Shown piece by piece: positions 1-9,205 of a stretch of 64,000 nucleotides of DNA. The notes beneath the pieces were generated by a model that had not been told where the DNA came from, did no database searches, and saw nothing but the letters and a program-made list of their open reading frames with translations. Every line of letters starts with the position of its first letter. Position 1 is the first letter of the stretch. The stretch lies in contig DAOUBW010000048.1 in the NCBI GenBank assembly GCA_034432555.1, positions 248,001 to 312,000 on the forward strand, given 5' to 3'. This DNA comes from CP2-2F sp034432555. GTDB lineage: Bacteria; Chloroflexota; Anaerolineae; Aggregatilineales; UBA2796. The translations under genes and the position numbers were made by a program.

Positions 1-1059
1 ATAGGCGTTTTGCGCGCCCCACTGATATTTGTAGGGCTGATCACCGCGATGCAAATCAAAAATCGTCAGCCCTTCGGCGATCGCCTCTTGAATGGTGATG
101 CCCGTCAGCATGTCGCCCGGGCTGTATTCGGCAAACTGCATATCCCAACCCGCGGCAAAGGCATAATAGCGCCCTAGATAGACGTAGCCGTAGTCGGCAG
201 CGGCAACTGTGCCGTTGATGATCAGCCGATAGAGCCGCAGCCAACCCAGTTCAAGGAAGCGCTCGGCGGCTGCCCGATGAAAGGCAGCCAGACGCGGCGT
301 GCCAAAAGCGCCTTGCGCGTCAAGCGCCTCCCACTTTGCCTGATGCAGCCGCACCAGGTCATCAAAAAAGGCGGGCAATTCATCGGCAGTTTGCACACGC
401 GCCCAAGACCAGTTCCCGCCGAACGCCTCTGCATAGCGGCGCTGATCGCGGCGGTAGTTCTTGCGCTTGCGCTGACCCAATATTTCGTTGTAGTAGGCAT
501 CCCATGTAGCAGGCAGCGCGATGAACGGGCAGATTTCAGGTTCAGGCTGTGCTTGATCAGGGTCGGCGTAGGTTTGCAGCACTTCGAGCGTGGGTGAGCC
601 TTCGGGCAGGCTGGCAAGGCAGAGCGTATCCCATTGGTGGCGTTCTTCGTACAGGCGGGCGATGAACGCTTCGGCAACTTGCGCCGCTTTGCCCGGCGCG
701 CACACAAAATCAAGGTGATCGCAATCCACCTGTGCCGCCAAAAAGCTGATTTGCTGCCACTTCGTGCTGCGAATGGGCGAAAAATCGTGCCTCAGCAGTG
801 CCGCCACACCGATCAAGTTATCCTGAGAGTCGCGGGCAGTCAGCAGCCACAGATCATCGCCTTCGCAGAGGTGTTGCCACACCAAAGTGACCCACTCCCA
901 ACTGTTATACAGGCAGCGGTTAGCGCTCTGTGCTTGTAAGGCGTCCCACTCTGCCTTTAGGGCGCTCAAATCGGCAGGATCGTGGCTGAGTGAGACCTTG
1001 AGGTGCAGGACGCTGCCTTGCGACGCTGTGGCGGCTTGTTCCAAAGTATCGGTTAACAT
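1..1059 (-). CDS. GNAT/FemAB-like (CelD/BcsL-type) acetyltransferase, partial
   Basis: The frame opens at an ATG at 1059 and stays open to the left edge (353 codons, no stop), so the C-terminus lies outside the window. The translation reads like the CelD/BcsL (FemAB-like GNAT) family. The N-terminal part has the typical SWEW-type segment (NSWEWVTLVW, about residues 49-58). The middle has a GQRKRKNYRRDQRR stretch, the usual basic entry to the second GNAT domain. Near the visible end, FDLHRGDQPYKYQWG matches the family's 'fD..rG..~YK~~w' signature. Such enzymes transfer acyl or aminoacyl groups in envelope or exopolysaccharide synthesis; the substrate cannot be read here. It starts 27 bp downstream of the flippase stop at 1087, so the two are probably co-transcribed and both serve surface polysaccharide. 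Confidence 0.8.
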   Translation of the reverse strand, partial: MLTDTLEQAATASQGSVLHLKVSLSHDPADLSALKAEWDALQAQSANRCLYNSWEWVTLVWQHLCEGDDLWLLTARDSQDNLIGVAALLRHDFSPIRSTKWQQISFLAAQVDCDHLDFVCAPGKAAQVAEAFIARLYEERHQWDTLCLASLPEGSPTLEVLQTYADPDQAQPEPEICPFIALPATWDAYYNEILGQRKRKNYRRDQRRYAEAFGGNWSWARVQTADELPAFFDDLVRLHQAKWEALDAQGAFGTPRLAAFHRAAAERFLELGWLRLYRLIINGTVAAADYGYVYLGRYYAFAAGWDMQFAEYSPGDMLTGITIQEAIAEGLTIFDLHRGDQPYKYQWGAQNAY

Positions 1060-1086
1060 GGCAATAACTCCCACGACTAAAATTGA

Positions 1087-2571
1087 TCAAGCTGTATCGC
1101 GGTCGAAAGCTGGGTCAATCTGACGCTGACGCACCAAACCCATGCCGACTGCCCGCGCCTCACGGAGCGGCTGGCGTGCCATTAGAAATAGGAGCGTCAT
1201 ATAAATACTTAACGCAATCAGCCCTGCCCCGATCAGGTTTAGCAAAACTGGCAGTGGCGCGGCAACTTGCTGCCACACGCTAAGCGCTAGTAGCAGCCCG
1301 ACGCTTGCCGCTAGCGGTGCGCGGAACAGCCCAACGAACACCTTCGGCGAAAACTGGAGCAGCCGTGCCATAATCAGCAGGCGCACCACTGCCGCGATCA
1401 GCGAGGCGATCAGGTTGCCGAACGAGGCTGCCGCTGCGATGCCGGTGCTGGAGCCCAACAGCCAGATCAGCGGGAAGGTGTAGAGGCTCTCCACCAGGAG
1501 CAACTTCGTCTGCAAATCAGGGCGCCCAATCGCCTTGACGGCATCGCCGGCTGCCCAAGGGATGGTATAAGCAATGCCAAGCAGCGATAGCACCTGAAAG
1601 AGTGGCACAGCATTTGCCCACTGATCACCGTACACAAAGGTGACCAGCTGCGGCGCAACCATAAAGAGCGTGAAGCCAATGCCGAACGTCACAAAGGCTG
1701 TATACTGCGTGGTGGCAAGAAAACTGCGCGTGAGCGCGGCACGGTCATCTTTCAGGCGCGCAAAGACGGGGAATAAAATGCGCGTCAGGATCAGGCTGAA
1801 GTTCGCCATCAGCAGTTCGGGAATTTTATAGGCAATGGTGAAGTAGCCAAGCTGTGTTGCGCCTAAAATCAAGCCGATCACCAGTTGGTCTGCCTGATCA
1901 AGCGCCACTGCCAACAGGTTAAAGAGCAAAATATGAACGCCATACTGCCACAAGGCACGCGCACGCGCCCACCCAAAACGGAAACGCGGACGCCACGCCG
2001 AAAGCCACCACAGCGCCGCCACACGCACGCCCACACCCACCAAATGCCCGTAGACCAAACTCCAGACGCCTAAGCCCAAGAACGCCATCAACACAGTGGC
2101 GATACCTTTCACCACTGCCGAGATCAGATCGGGCAAGAAGCGCTTGCGGAAGCGTAGGTCTTTTTGCAGCAAGGCAGCGTGGGCTTGCCCTAGCCCTTCG
2201 AGGATGAACGCTAAGCCCATCACGCGCACAATCTCGCTGAGGGCAGGATTGCCAAACAACTGCGCCAACAGCGGCGCTGCTGCAAAGAGCAAGCCGTATT
2301 GCAGGGCGCCGACGGCAAGGTTGATCCAAAAGGCTGTATCAGCGGTTAGGTCACGTTCTTCGTCATGGTAGATGAGCGCATCGTTGATGCCAAAGCTGCG
2401 GACGACTTCCACAAAGTTGAGGATGATCAGCGCAAAGCCGATCAGACCGAAGTCGTCGGGCAGCAGCAGACGCGCTAAGATCGCCGTGCTGAGCAACGTC
2501 ATCAAGCGCCCACTCATGTAGGCGCTGTATGCCCAGATCATGCCTTTGGCAGCGCGTTGTGAAAGGCTCAT
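1087..2571 (-). CDS. Wzx-type lipopolysaccharide/exopolysaccharide flippase (MOP/MATE superfamily)
   Basis: This 494-residue protein is almost entirely hydrophobic, with about 12-14 predicted membrane segments. It begins with the standard WzxC/polysaccharide-synthesis motif: 'AAKGMIWAYSAYMSGRLM' followed by LARLLLPDDFGLIGFA. Family members flip undecaprenyl-linked oligosaccharide repeat units across the cytoplasmic membrane. The length is normal for the family. The gene is first in a minus-strand pair with the FemAB-like acetyltransferase. A possible -10 (TATACT, complement of 2630-2635) lies upstream, but I could not pair it with a good -35. A substrate cannot be assigned from sequence alone. 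Confidence 0.9.
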   Translation of the reverse strand: MSLSQRAAKGMIWAYSAYMSGRLMTLLSTAILARLLLPDDFGLIGFALIILNFVEVVRSFGINDALIYHDEERDLTADTAFWINLAVGALQYGLLFAAAPLLAQLFGNPALSEIVRVMGLAFILEGLGQAHAALLQKDLRFRKRFLPDLISAVVKGIATVLMAFLGLGVWSLVYGHLVGVGVRVAALWWLSAWRPRFRFGWARARALWQYGVHILLFNLLAVALDQADQLVIGLILGATQLGYFTIAYKIPELLMANFSLILTRILFPVFARLKDDRAALTRSFLATTQYTAFVTFGIGFTLFMVAPQLVTFVYGDQWANAVPLFQVLSLLGIAYTIPWAAGDAVKAIGRPDLQTKLLLVESLYTFPLIWLLGSSTGIAAAASFGNLIASLIAAVVRLLIMARLLQFSPKVFVGLFRAPLAASVGLLLALSVWQQVAAPLPVLLNLIGAGLIALSIYMTLLFLMARQPLREARAVGMGLVRQRQIDPAFDRDTA

Positions 2572-2813
2572 CTATCTGCCTCGTTGCAGGATTGCGACAA
2601 TGTACGCCAGACAACGTGTGTCAAAACACAGTATAGCATAGTTTCATCGGCAAATAGATAAAAAGTTAGAAAGCTTTTCAAAAAATGAATAAAAGGAAGG
2701 GTTGTGAGGCGTTTTCTCGCAAAAATCAGCGTGCGCGTGCAACAAACGCGCATCCTAAGGCATATCCCTACAAAGCCTGTGTTTTTTGTAGGGATATGCC
2801 TCGCGCTTCGACG
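2572..2813. other. Intergenic region with a perfect 16-bp stem-loop
   Basis: This 242-bp gap separates the CpXC gene (ending at 2814) from the flippase gene (starting at 2571), both on the minus strand. It contains the stem-loop at 2759-2800 and a markedly A/T-rich stretch at about 2640-2700, just upstream of the candidate flippase promoter. I see no credible open reading frame. Confidence 0.6.
2759..2800. repeat. Perfect 16-bp inverted repeat, 10-nt loop
   Basis: The arms GGCATATCCCTACAAA (2759-2774) and TTTGTAGGGATATGCC (2785-2800) are exactly complementary, with loop 2775-2784. It lies 14 bp past the stop of the CpXC gene and so could end that transcript, although no U-tract follows on either strand. 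The CCCTAC motif in the arm recurs beside the hairpins at 11522 and 22044. Confidence 0.8.
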
Positions 2814-4322
2814 CTAATCGTTGCGGCGTTTGCGCGCCGAAAAGGGCAGAATAATGCCCGATGGCTTGGTTTCGCCTTCGCTGGGTGGCGGTTCGCTCAG
2901 GGCAGGCGGTGCAGCGTCAGCCTCTTCCTCTGCATAGTCCTCATCTTCTTGCATGGCAAGGTCGCCCAGCACCTCCGCTGCCATGTTTCGCAGTGTGGCA
3001 AGCCGATCCAGCGTGGCGCTGCGCCCACGTGCGCTCAGCTCACCGATCAAGGCTGTCATTACGTCTAACAATTCGCGTCCAAACTCAGCGGCGCGTTCCA
3101 CCAACATAGCGTGTGCGCCCTCAGCCGTTGGCTGCTGCAACAATTCGTTGATGAACTGAATGGAAGGCGGCGCACCTTGCTGAAGCAGCGCCATGATGCG
3201 ATCCATCACCTCACGCAGGCGCGCCGCCGCCACCTGATTGCCCGTTTGCTCAGCGTTTTGGATGTTGGCAGACAGCACTGAGAGGAACGTATCATCAATC
3301 ATATCAAGGCGCGAGCGAATGGCAGCCTCCAGGTCTTCACTGTTGATAATCGCCTGCAAAGCAGCCGCGGCTTGCTGTGCCAACGCCTGCGTCTGCTGGT
3401 CAACAGCCTGAGTCAGCGTCAGCAGATGATCACGCAGGGCGATCAAGGTTTGCTGGTCGGCGTCGGCGGCTGCCTGAATGCGCTCTGCCAGCAGTTGGAA
3501 GAAGCTGTAATCTAGGGCAGGGCGCGCCAAGCCAACCAACACCTCGATCTTATTGGCGGCATCTTCTTGGGCATAGCGCACCGAAAGATCGAGCAGCATC
3601 TCGCGGCTGATCTGGTTGCCCATGGCGTTCAGGTCACCCGCCACCGCTTGGATGAGCGCCTCTTGCTGTGCGGCTTCACCCGTCAGGCGCTGCCCCATGC
3701 TGGAAAGGCTAAGCAGCTGATCGCGCAGACCAAGCATCGCCTGTGCCACATCACGCCGCCCATTGCTGAGCGCTGCCTCTGCCGAGGCGGTGATCATGGC
3801 GAAGAATTCCTCATCCAGATCGGCATCATGCTGTTGGACGAGTGCTTCCCACTGGGCGGGATCGGTTTGCAGGAACTGCTCAGCAAGGCGTAGCTTGTTG
3901 CGGCGCGCCTCGATCATCTCTTTGGTGATGCCATCCGCCTCTAGGATCGTCTCCATCATGCCTTGCAAGGTGAGCGTAGAGCGCGGCATTAACAGGTAAC
4001 CCTTGCGCTGCTCTTGTGGCAGGCTGTTCACAATTGCCTGCGTCATCGAGCCGATCACGCGCTCTTGTTCAGCAGAGGGCAAGCCTAGCTCCATTGGAAT
4101 GTTGATCAGCAGCAGTTCTTTGGCGGCGTCGTGGTAGAGGACGGGCGTCGTCAGGCGGAAATCATAGTTGCAGTATGGGCATTGCGCGGTGTTGGTGCGC
4201 CCGCCAAGGAAGCGTGCCTTTGCGTTTGGATCGCGCCCGCCATCAATGATCTGTTCGATTTGCGCGGTGAAGGGTTGGCGGCAATTCGGACAGTTGATCT
4301 GCCGCGCCATTGGTGGAAACAT
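2814..4322 (-). CDS. CpXC domain-containing protein
   Basis: I place the start at ATG 4322 (502 aa), because an AAGGAG sits 10 nt upstream; an upstream extension to 4418 would overlap the kinase gene. The N-terminus carries two CPxC zinc-ribbon motifs, CPNC (C11, C14) and CPYC (C48, C51), which define the CpXC family. The rest is long and alpha-helical, rich in Gln, Ala and Leu, with probable coiled-coil regions (about 200-430) and an acidic, Pro-rich tail. No catalytic residues stand out. CpXC proteins are common, uncharacterised proteins of Anaerolineae. It follows the histidine kinase gene with an overlap-free gap of 68 bp, so co-transcription is plausible. Confidence 0.8.
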   Translation of the reverse strand: MFPPMARQINCPNCRQPFTAQIEQIIDGGRDPNAKARFLGGRTNTAQCPYCNYDFRLTTPVLYHDAAKELLLINIPMELGLPSAEQERVIGSMTQAIVNSLPQEQRKGYLLMPRSTLTLQGMMETILEADGITKEMIEARRNKLRLAEQFLQTDPAQWEALVQQHDADLDEEFFAMITASAEAALSNGRRDVAQAMLGLRDQLLSLSSMGQRLTGEAAQQEALIQAVAGDLNAMGNQISREMLLDLSVRYAQEDAANKIEVLVGLARPALDYSFFQLLAERIQAAADADQQTLIALRDHLLTLTQAVDQQTQALAQQAAAALQAIINSEDLEAAIRSRLDMIDDTFLSVLSANIQNAEQTGNQVAAARLREVMDRIMALLQQGAPPSIQFINELLQQPTAEGAHAMLVERAAEFGRELLDVMTALIGELSARGRSATLDRLATLRNMAAEVLGDLAMQEDEDYAEEEADAAPPALSEPPPSEGETKPSGIILPFSARKRRND

Positions 4323-4390
4323 AGCTAAAGGACTCCTTGCAAAGTAGCGGCGGTCGGGACGAACCGCCCTGCCGATCATACACGAATTAG

Positions 4391-5983
4391 TCAGGAAACG
4401 AGAAGGCGCGGCAGCCATACATGGAAGGTTGAGCCTTTTTGCGGCGCGCTTTCCACGCTCAGCTTACCGCCATGCGCCGTCACAAACGCACGCGCCAAAT
4501 ACAGCCCTAGTCCGGTGCCTTGCGTGCGGCGGCTGAGGGCGCTATCCACACGGTAGAAGCGCTCGAAAATGTTGGGCAATTCTTCCGCCGGGATGCCCAC
4601 GCCCTGATCGCTAACGCTGATGGTGACGCCTTCCGCGTCATAGCTGCCGCTGATCCGAATCTCGCCGCCGTTGGGCGAATATTTGATGGCGTTGTTGATC
4701 AGGTTATCAAAGACCTGGCGCAAACGCACTTCATCACCGCGCACAGCGGGAAAATCGGGCGGAAACACCACGCTCAGGCGGTGCTTTTCGGTCTGTGTCT
4801 GGAAGCGCTCTGTGGCGCGTGTCACCAGCTCCACCAAATCCACTTCGGCAAGCTGGCTCAGGCGCATTCCTTCCGCTTGCAGCTTAGAGGCAGCCAACAA
4901 ATTCTCGATGAGCGCTGCCAACCGATCCGCCTCATCTTCAATGACGGCAAGCGCACGCTGGACGGTTGCTTCATCCCACTGGGCGTCCTCGCGGCGCAGC
5001 GTGCTGGCATAGCCCTTAATGAGCGCGACGGGCGTTTTAAGCTCATGCGAGACTGCTGAGATGAAGGCAGATTTTGCCTCTTGGGCGCGCCGAAAGTGTG
5101 AAATATCGCGCACGTTGGCGATGATATTTTGCAAGCGCCCCTCCTCATCGCACAACAGCGAATAGGTGACCCCCAAGCTAATGCGCGATCCGTCCCGCCG
5201 CCGCAGATCGCCTTCTACGTAGCGCGTATTAGGCTCATCAGCCTCGGTGGTGCGCTGCTGAGTCCAGCCGCTTGCCAGTGCTGCGCCCAAAGGCTGCCCA
5301 TGTTCCACACGCTCCCAGAAGATCAGGCTGTCGTGCATCTGACCGAGCGCCTCAGCCTGACTCCAGCCTGTGATGCGTGCCAACGCCTTGTTAAAGCCAA
5401 CGATACGCTGCCCCGCATCCATGATCAGCACGCCATCGGCGCTGTGTTCAAGGATGGCGCTCAGGCGTTGCTGTTCGGCGCTCAGGCGCTCATAAAGCTG
5501 CGCATTATGGACGGCAATGGCAGCTTGATCGGCAAAGCTCTGCAAGACGCTCTGATCGTTGGCGCTGTATTCGCCGCTGTAATTGCGAAAGACAAAGACA
5601 ATGCCTAAAATTTGTTGGCGCACCATCATCGGCAGCGTGATGGCTTGGCGCAAGCGCAGATCAAGCGCACGTGCCACAAGGCGCATTTTCAAATCGAGCT
5701 GGCTATGTTGAATGCTGCTGCGTGTTTCGTTCAGCACGATGCTCTCCAGCAGCGGCTTGAAGACATCCAGCTTATCCTCAGGCACGCCCACGCTTGCCCG
5801 CGCCCGAAAGTGATCATCGGGATCGCGCAAGGCGATCAGACCGACCTCACCGCCAAGCATGGCAATCGAAGCACCCAAGACAAGCCGCAGCACCTCGTCC
5901 ACATCCAAGCGCGAGGTGAGCGCACGGGCAATTTCAAGCAGGTAGTCGCGTTGGCGCACGCGATAATCAGGCAGCATTAGCAT
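4391..5983 (-). CDS. Sensor histidine kinase (GAF-PAS-HisKA-HATPase)
   Basis: This soluble kinase of about 530 residues has no membrane segment. In order it shows a GAF domain (about 20-165), a PAS domain (about 175-295, starting near ILEHSADGVLIMDAGQ), a HisKA phosphoacceptor helix with the H-box SHELKTPVALIKGY, and a HATPase domain. The last has an N-box (NLINNAIKYSPNGG), G1 (DQGVGIP), F-box (IFERFYR) and G2 (GTGLGLYLA). All catalytic motifs are intact. No response regulator is adjacent, so it is an orphan kinase. Starts are possible at TTG 5989, ATG 5983 or ATG 5977. I favour 5983 because an extended -10 (TGGTACAAT) lies 7 nt upstream and there is no Shine-Dalgarno, suggesting a leaderless mRNA. 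Confidence 0.92.
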   Translation of the reverse strand: MLMLPDYRVRQRDYLLEIARALTSRLDVDEVLRLVLGASIAMLGGEVGLIALRDPDDHFRARASVGVPEDKLDVFKPLLESIVLNETRSSIQHSQLDLKMRLVARALDLRLRQAITLPMMVRQQILGIVFVFRNYSGEYSANDQSVLQSFADQAAIAVHNAQLYERLSAEQQRLSAILEHSADGVLIMDAGQRIVGFNKALARITGWSQAEALGQMHDSLIFWERVEHGQPLGAALASGWTQQRTTEADEPNTRYVEGDLRRRDGSRISLGVTYSLLCDEEGRLQNIIANVRDISHFRRAQEAKSAFISAVSHELKTPVALIKGYASTLRREDAQWDEATVQRALAVIEDEADRLAALIENLLAASKLQAEGMRLSQLAEVDLVELVTRATERFQTQTEKHRLSVVFPPDFPAVRGDEVRLRQVFDNLINNAIKYSPNGGEIRISGSYDAEGVTISVSDQGVGIPAEELPNIFERFYRVDSALSRRTQGTGLGLYLARAFVTAHGGKLSVESAPQKGSTFHVWLPRLLVS

Positions 5984-6054
5984 AGGCAAATTGTACCATA
6001 TGCCAGAAGCGGCGCAGCCTGATCAGCCAGTTTTCTGATAGATTTCTTGTATGT

Positions 6055-6756
6055 CTAGACGTTGATCGGCTTTAAGAGCATATCCATACCAACGGCGCGC
6101 AAGGCAGCATCCTGAGACGAGTCCATCGAGACGCGCACATCAAAATACATGCCGCCCAGCGGCTCAAATTGCAAATGGTCGGCATCCACCGCTTGGAAGG
6201 CGTCGATCCGCACACGCACGGCACGCCCTGCTTGATCGGGCGTCAGGCTGACTTTGGCAGGCTGCGCGGCTTTGTCCACCGGCACCACCAAACTAAAATC
6301 GCTGCTGCCCAATACGCCACCTAAGGCACTCACCCGCAAGGTGATATGCACGGCTTGGGTGAGTTGCGGTGTGTTGGCAGTGGGCGGATTCACGCCTACA
6401 AAGAGATCGGTGGATGTGTTGGCGCGCAGCACACGCGGCATCACGACCGTCAAGCGGCGTGGCACTTTGGGCAGTTCGGCGCGCCCGCTGCCTGCGGCTG
6501 CGGCAATAGCAGCATCATAGTCTGCTAATTGGCGGGCAGCCAGCGCACCATCGCCGGTTAGTTCGTAGTTATCAAGACTATATTGAATCAGGCGGAAATT
6601 GATCAACCGCCGAATGGCACGCCCAACTAAACGCGCCGAAAGTTGGGCGCCTTGCTCAATTTCGGCGCTGGCTGCCGCTGCCTGATGCTTGTGCAAAAAG
6701 CGCAGCACGTCGAGTGCCTCTGGTGGCAGTCGCTGAAGCGTAAAGGGTAGCTCCAT
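6055..6756 (-). CDS. Winged-helix-like hypothetical protein
   Basis: I do not recognise this 233-residue protein. Its first 85 residues look like a winged helix-turn-helix: helical PEALDVLRFLHKH, then a recognition-like helix SARLVGRAIRRLINFRLIQ and a wing ending in YELTGDG. An Ala-rich linker (about 80-95) leads to a beta-rich C-terminal half with no known motif. There is no signal peptide or membrane segment. The gene is divergent from the membrane-protein gene at 6979. A role as a regulator is only an inference from the N-terminal fold. Confidence 0.7.
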   Translation of the reverse strand: MELPFTLQRLPPEALDVLRFLHKHQAAAASAEIEQGAQLSARLVGRAIRRLINFRLIQYSLDNYELTGDGALAARQLADYDAAIAAAAGSGRAELPKVPRRLTVVMPRVLRANTSTDLFVGVNPPTANTPQLTQAVHITLRVSALGGVLGSSDFSLVVPVDKAAQPAKVSLTPDQAGRAVRVRIDAFQAVDADHLQFEPLGGMYFDVRVSMDSSQDAALRAVGMDMLLKPINV

Positions 6757-6876
6757 AGGTCGTTCTGGCTACTTTCTCGGTTTATTGTGCATGATTGGTA
6801 AGAGTCTACTCACTTTGGCAAATTGGGCAAGGCTATGCGGTGCGCTTGGTGCTTTGGGCGGCTTGTGCCTGCTTTG

Positions 6877-6904
6877 TTGCATACTGTGGCGGTTCGTGTA
6901 CAAT
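6877..6904 (+). promoter_or_regulatory. Putative sigma-70 promoter for the 6979 gene
   Basis: A TTGCAT (6877-6882) and TACAAT (6899-6904) are separated by 16 bp. The predicted transcription start is near 6911, giving a leader of about 68 nt to the ATG at 6979. Confidence 0.5.
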
Positions 6905-6978
6905 AAAGACTGGCGGCTGTGAGCGTTGCCCACAGCACAGAGAGTCGCTTTCCCAGAAAGAAAGGTCGGTTTTTGCGT

Positions 6979-8139
6979 ATGACTCAAAGAACGACATGGC
7001 AATCCATCAAAACGTTCTTTTCGCCCGATACCATCCCATTTCTCGTTTCGCAGGGCGCGCCGCGTCGGTTGCTGCCCGTCGGTACTCTGCTGATCGGCTT
7101 AATTCTGGGCTTTTTGTGGGCGTATGTGATCTCGCCAAATGTCTACACGGCAGCCGAGCCAGTGCATTTGGGCGAATCGTGGAAAGAAGAATACGTTAAG
7201 CAAATCGCGTGGCAGTTCAGCGTTTCCCAAGCCAGTGAGGTTGCCCAACGCGCTCTGGATGGGCTTGGTAATGCGGGCGATCTTTTGAACGGGATGTTGG
7301 TTAAATTTGCCAACGATCCCGATTTGCTGCCGCGCTTACAGGCAATCCAGCCATTTGCCCGCAATAATCCTGAGCAAGTGGCAAAAGTGACGCCTTCGCT
7401 GCTCAACAGCAACCTGACGCCATTCTTGTGCGTGATTGGTGCCGCAATCGTGATCGGTGGTTTGGTCATCTTCAACATGATCATCCCCTTCAGCACGCTC
7501 ATTCGGCGCAAGGCAACCACTGAATCTACTGTGGTGGAAGGGCAAGAGGCAGAGCGCCGCCGCCTGCTGGAAGAATCCAAAAAGAAGCAAGCAGAGCTTG
7601 AGGCAGCCCAAGCGGCTGCACCGCAGGCTGTCGCCTCACCGGTCGCAGGCTTAACCGCCATCAGTAGCTTTATGTCCGCCTATATGATGGGCGATGATTT
7701 CTACGACGACACCTTTAGCATCGAAACACCGAGCGGCGAATTTTTGGGCGAGACCGGTGCCGGAATCTCTAAGACGATAGGCGTTGGCGATCCCAAAAAG
7801 GTGACTGCGCTTGAATGCTTCGTCTTTGATAAGAACGACATTCGCACGGTGACCAAAGTGTTGATGTCTGAACACGCCTTCAATGATGAGGCGATCCGTG
7901 CTGAGTTGGCACCACGTGGCGAACCTGTGCTTGCCAAGCCCGGCGCAACGGTCTACCTTGAGACGCTGACGTTGATCATTCAGGTGCAAATCATTGATAT
8001 GGGCTATGGGTCGGGCGCGCTGCCGCCAAACAGCTTCTTTGAGCGCCTCACCTTAAAGATCAGCGCTTATCCGAAGACCAACAGCGCACCGCCGCCCATG
8101 CCGCCTGCCTTTGATGATACACAGTCGGGCGGCTTCTAA
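6979..8139 (+). CDS. Membrane-anchored hypothetical protein, paralogue of the 36-kb pair
   Basis: I choose the ATG at 6979 (386 aa); a GTG at 6919 has no ribosome site and lies almost on the predicted transcription start. One membrane helix (about 30-52, LPVGTLLIGLILGFLWAYVI) is followed by an external segment with the pattern P..Y..... L.ESWKEEYVKQIAW. A second helix follows at about 150-175. A charged coiled coil comes next (RRRLLEESKKKQAELEAAQAA), and then a cytoplasmic domain of about 180 residues. The post-helix segment resembles those of the proteins at 36674 and 35815. No enzymatic motif is visible. A hairpin follows the stop and the 8209 gene lies close behind. Confidence 0.75.
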   Translation: MTQRTTWQSIKTFFSPDTIPFLVSQGAPRRLLPVGTLLIGLILGFLWAYVISPNVYTAAEPVHLGESWKEEYVKQIAWQFSVSQASEVAQRALDGLGNAGDLLNGMLVKFANDPDLLPRLQAIQPFARNNPEQVAKVTPSLLNSNLTPFLCVIGAAIVIGGLVIFNMIIPFSTLIRRKATTESTVVEGQEAERRRLLEESKKKQAELEAAQAAAPQAVASPVAGLTAISSFMSAYMMGDDFYDDTFSIETPSGEFLGETGAGISKTIGVGDPKKVTALECFVFDKNDIRTVTKVLMSEHAFNDEAIRAELAPRGEPVLAKPGATVYLETLTLIIQVQIIDMGYGSGALPPNSFFERLTLKISAYPKTNSAPPPMPPAFDDTQSGGF

Positions 8140-8151
8140 TTGCACCGCGCC

Positions 8152-8188
8152 GCGGACAGGTGACTCTCTGCCTGTCCGCTGTGTTTCA
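8152..8188 (+). terminator. Hairpin terminator or attenuator between 6979 and 8209 genes
   Basis: Arms GCGGACAGG (8152-8160) and CCTGTCCGC (8171-8179) are exact complements with a 10-nt loop, followed by a weak T-rich tail (TGTGTTT). It lies between two genes that are only 69 bp apart, so it may reduce rather than abolish downstream expression. Confidence 0.55.
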
Positions 8189-8208
8189 CCACTGCGGGAG
8201 AGATGCTT

Positions 8209-9078
8209 GTGAGCCAATCTGCGCTTGTGCCGCGTGTGGTCAGCGCCCTGATCCGTGCCGAACTGGGCGGCGTAAACGCCCACACCTTAGCAGTTGCCCT
8301 CAGCCGTTCGGAAGCGGCAAATGTTAAGTTTGAGGCGCTCTCGGAGCGCGGCGCTGCGTTGGTGCTGCTGCAATACTGCGGCTACCCTACCAGCTTACCC
8401 GAACTGAATGTCTTTCTTGGCACGCCCCACACCCTAACGCCTACCATGCTGACTGCCCACTTGATCTCTGATGATCAGGCGGTCAACTACATGCGCTGGC
8501 TGCCCGCCTTTCTTGAAGATATGGATTTGCCCTTGCAGCGCAACAGCCGCACCTTGCTGCGTTGGTTGGTGACCGACCGCGCCGCTGCTATTGCCGCTGA
8601 TCAAACCTCGCTTGACCTGCTGCGCCGCCTTGCCGATGATCCTGAGACGAGCCCGAAACTCTCCGCGCTGATTGCCTATACGCTCGGTAAGTGCGGCACG
8701 CTGGATAACGACTATGAGCGCGTGACGCGCCACGCCGAAACCGTGATCGCCCACGACCGCGAGAACCTCGATCTGGTGGCAGAGGCGCTCTATGCGCTCT
8801 ATCCGCCCGCACTCATCAACGCGCTGCAATATTTCTTGGAGCAAACCGAAGGCGGCGCGCCCAACCGCCAACAGTTGAACACCGGGCTTTCACTGTTGGC
8901 AAAGGTTGCCGAAATTGAAGACCGTGCCTTTTGGCAAGCATACCATGAGCCGATGGGCAGCTTGGTAGACCGCCTGAGCGCCTTTGGCGGCAGGAACAAT
9001 GCTGTGATGCGCTTGCTGGATCAAGTTGAGAAGCAGCTTGCCTATGCTGCTTATGATGCGGAAGATCAGGACGATTAG
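8209..9078 (+). CDS. Helical hypothetical protein
   Basis: This soluble protein (289 aa) is not recognised. The preferred start is GTG 8209, because GGGAG lies 8 nt upstream of it but only 2 nt upstream of the ATG at 8203. It is almost wholly alpha-helical and Leu/Ala-rich, with repeating helical pairs that suggest a HEAT/ARM- or TPR-like solenoid. There are no cysteines in motif spacing, no signal peptide and no nucleotide-binding motif. It probably forms a unit with the membrane protein just upstream, perhaps as its cytoplasmic partner; that is inference from spacing only. Confidence 0.75.
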   Translation: MSQSALVPRVVSALIRAELGGVNAHTLAVALSRSEAANVKFEALSERGAALVLLQYCGYPTSLPELNVFLGTPHTLTPTMLTAHLISDDQAVNYMRWLPAFLEDMDLPLQRNSRTLLRWLVTDRAAAIAADQTSLDLLRRLADDPETSPKLSALIAYTLGKCGTLDNDYERVTRHAETVIAHDRENLDLVAEALYALYPPALINALQYFLEQTEGGAPNRQQLNTGLSLLAKVAEIEDRAFWQAYHEPMGSLVDRLSAFGGRNNAVMRLLDQVEKQLAYAAYDAEDQDD

Positions 9079-9136
9079 GCATGTGGCGCGTCACCCAAAA
9101 GGCGCACTTTCGGTTAGAATGTAAAGCAATTGTGCA

Positions 9137-9163
9137 GCAGGCACTTTCGGTGCGCCTGCTTTG
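9137..9163 (+). terminator. Hairpin after the 8209 gene
   Basis: GCAGGC (9137-9142) pairs with GCCTGC (9154-9159), and an inner GCAC/GTGC pair extends the stem. A short TTTG follows. It lies between the 8209 gene and the start of the secreted binding protein at 9206. Confidence 0.5.
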
Positions 9164-9205
9164 TCCACACTTTTTTGCCAATTTTGCCAAGCGAGGTGCA
9201 GATCA

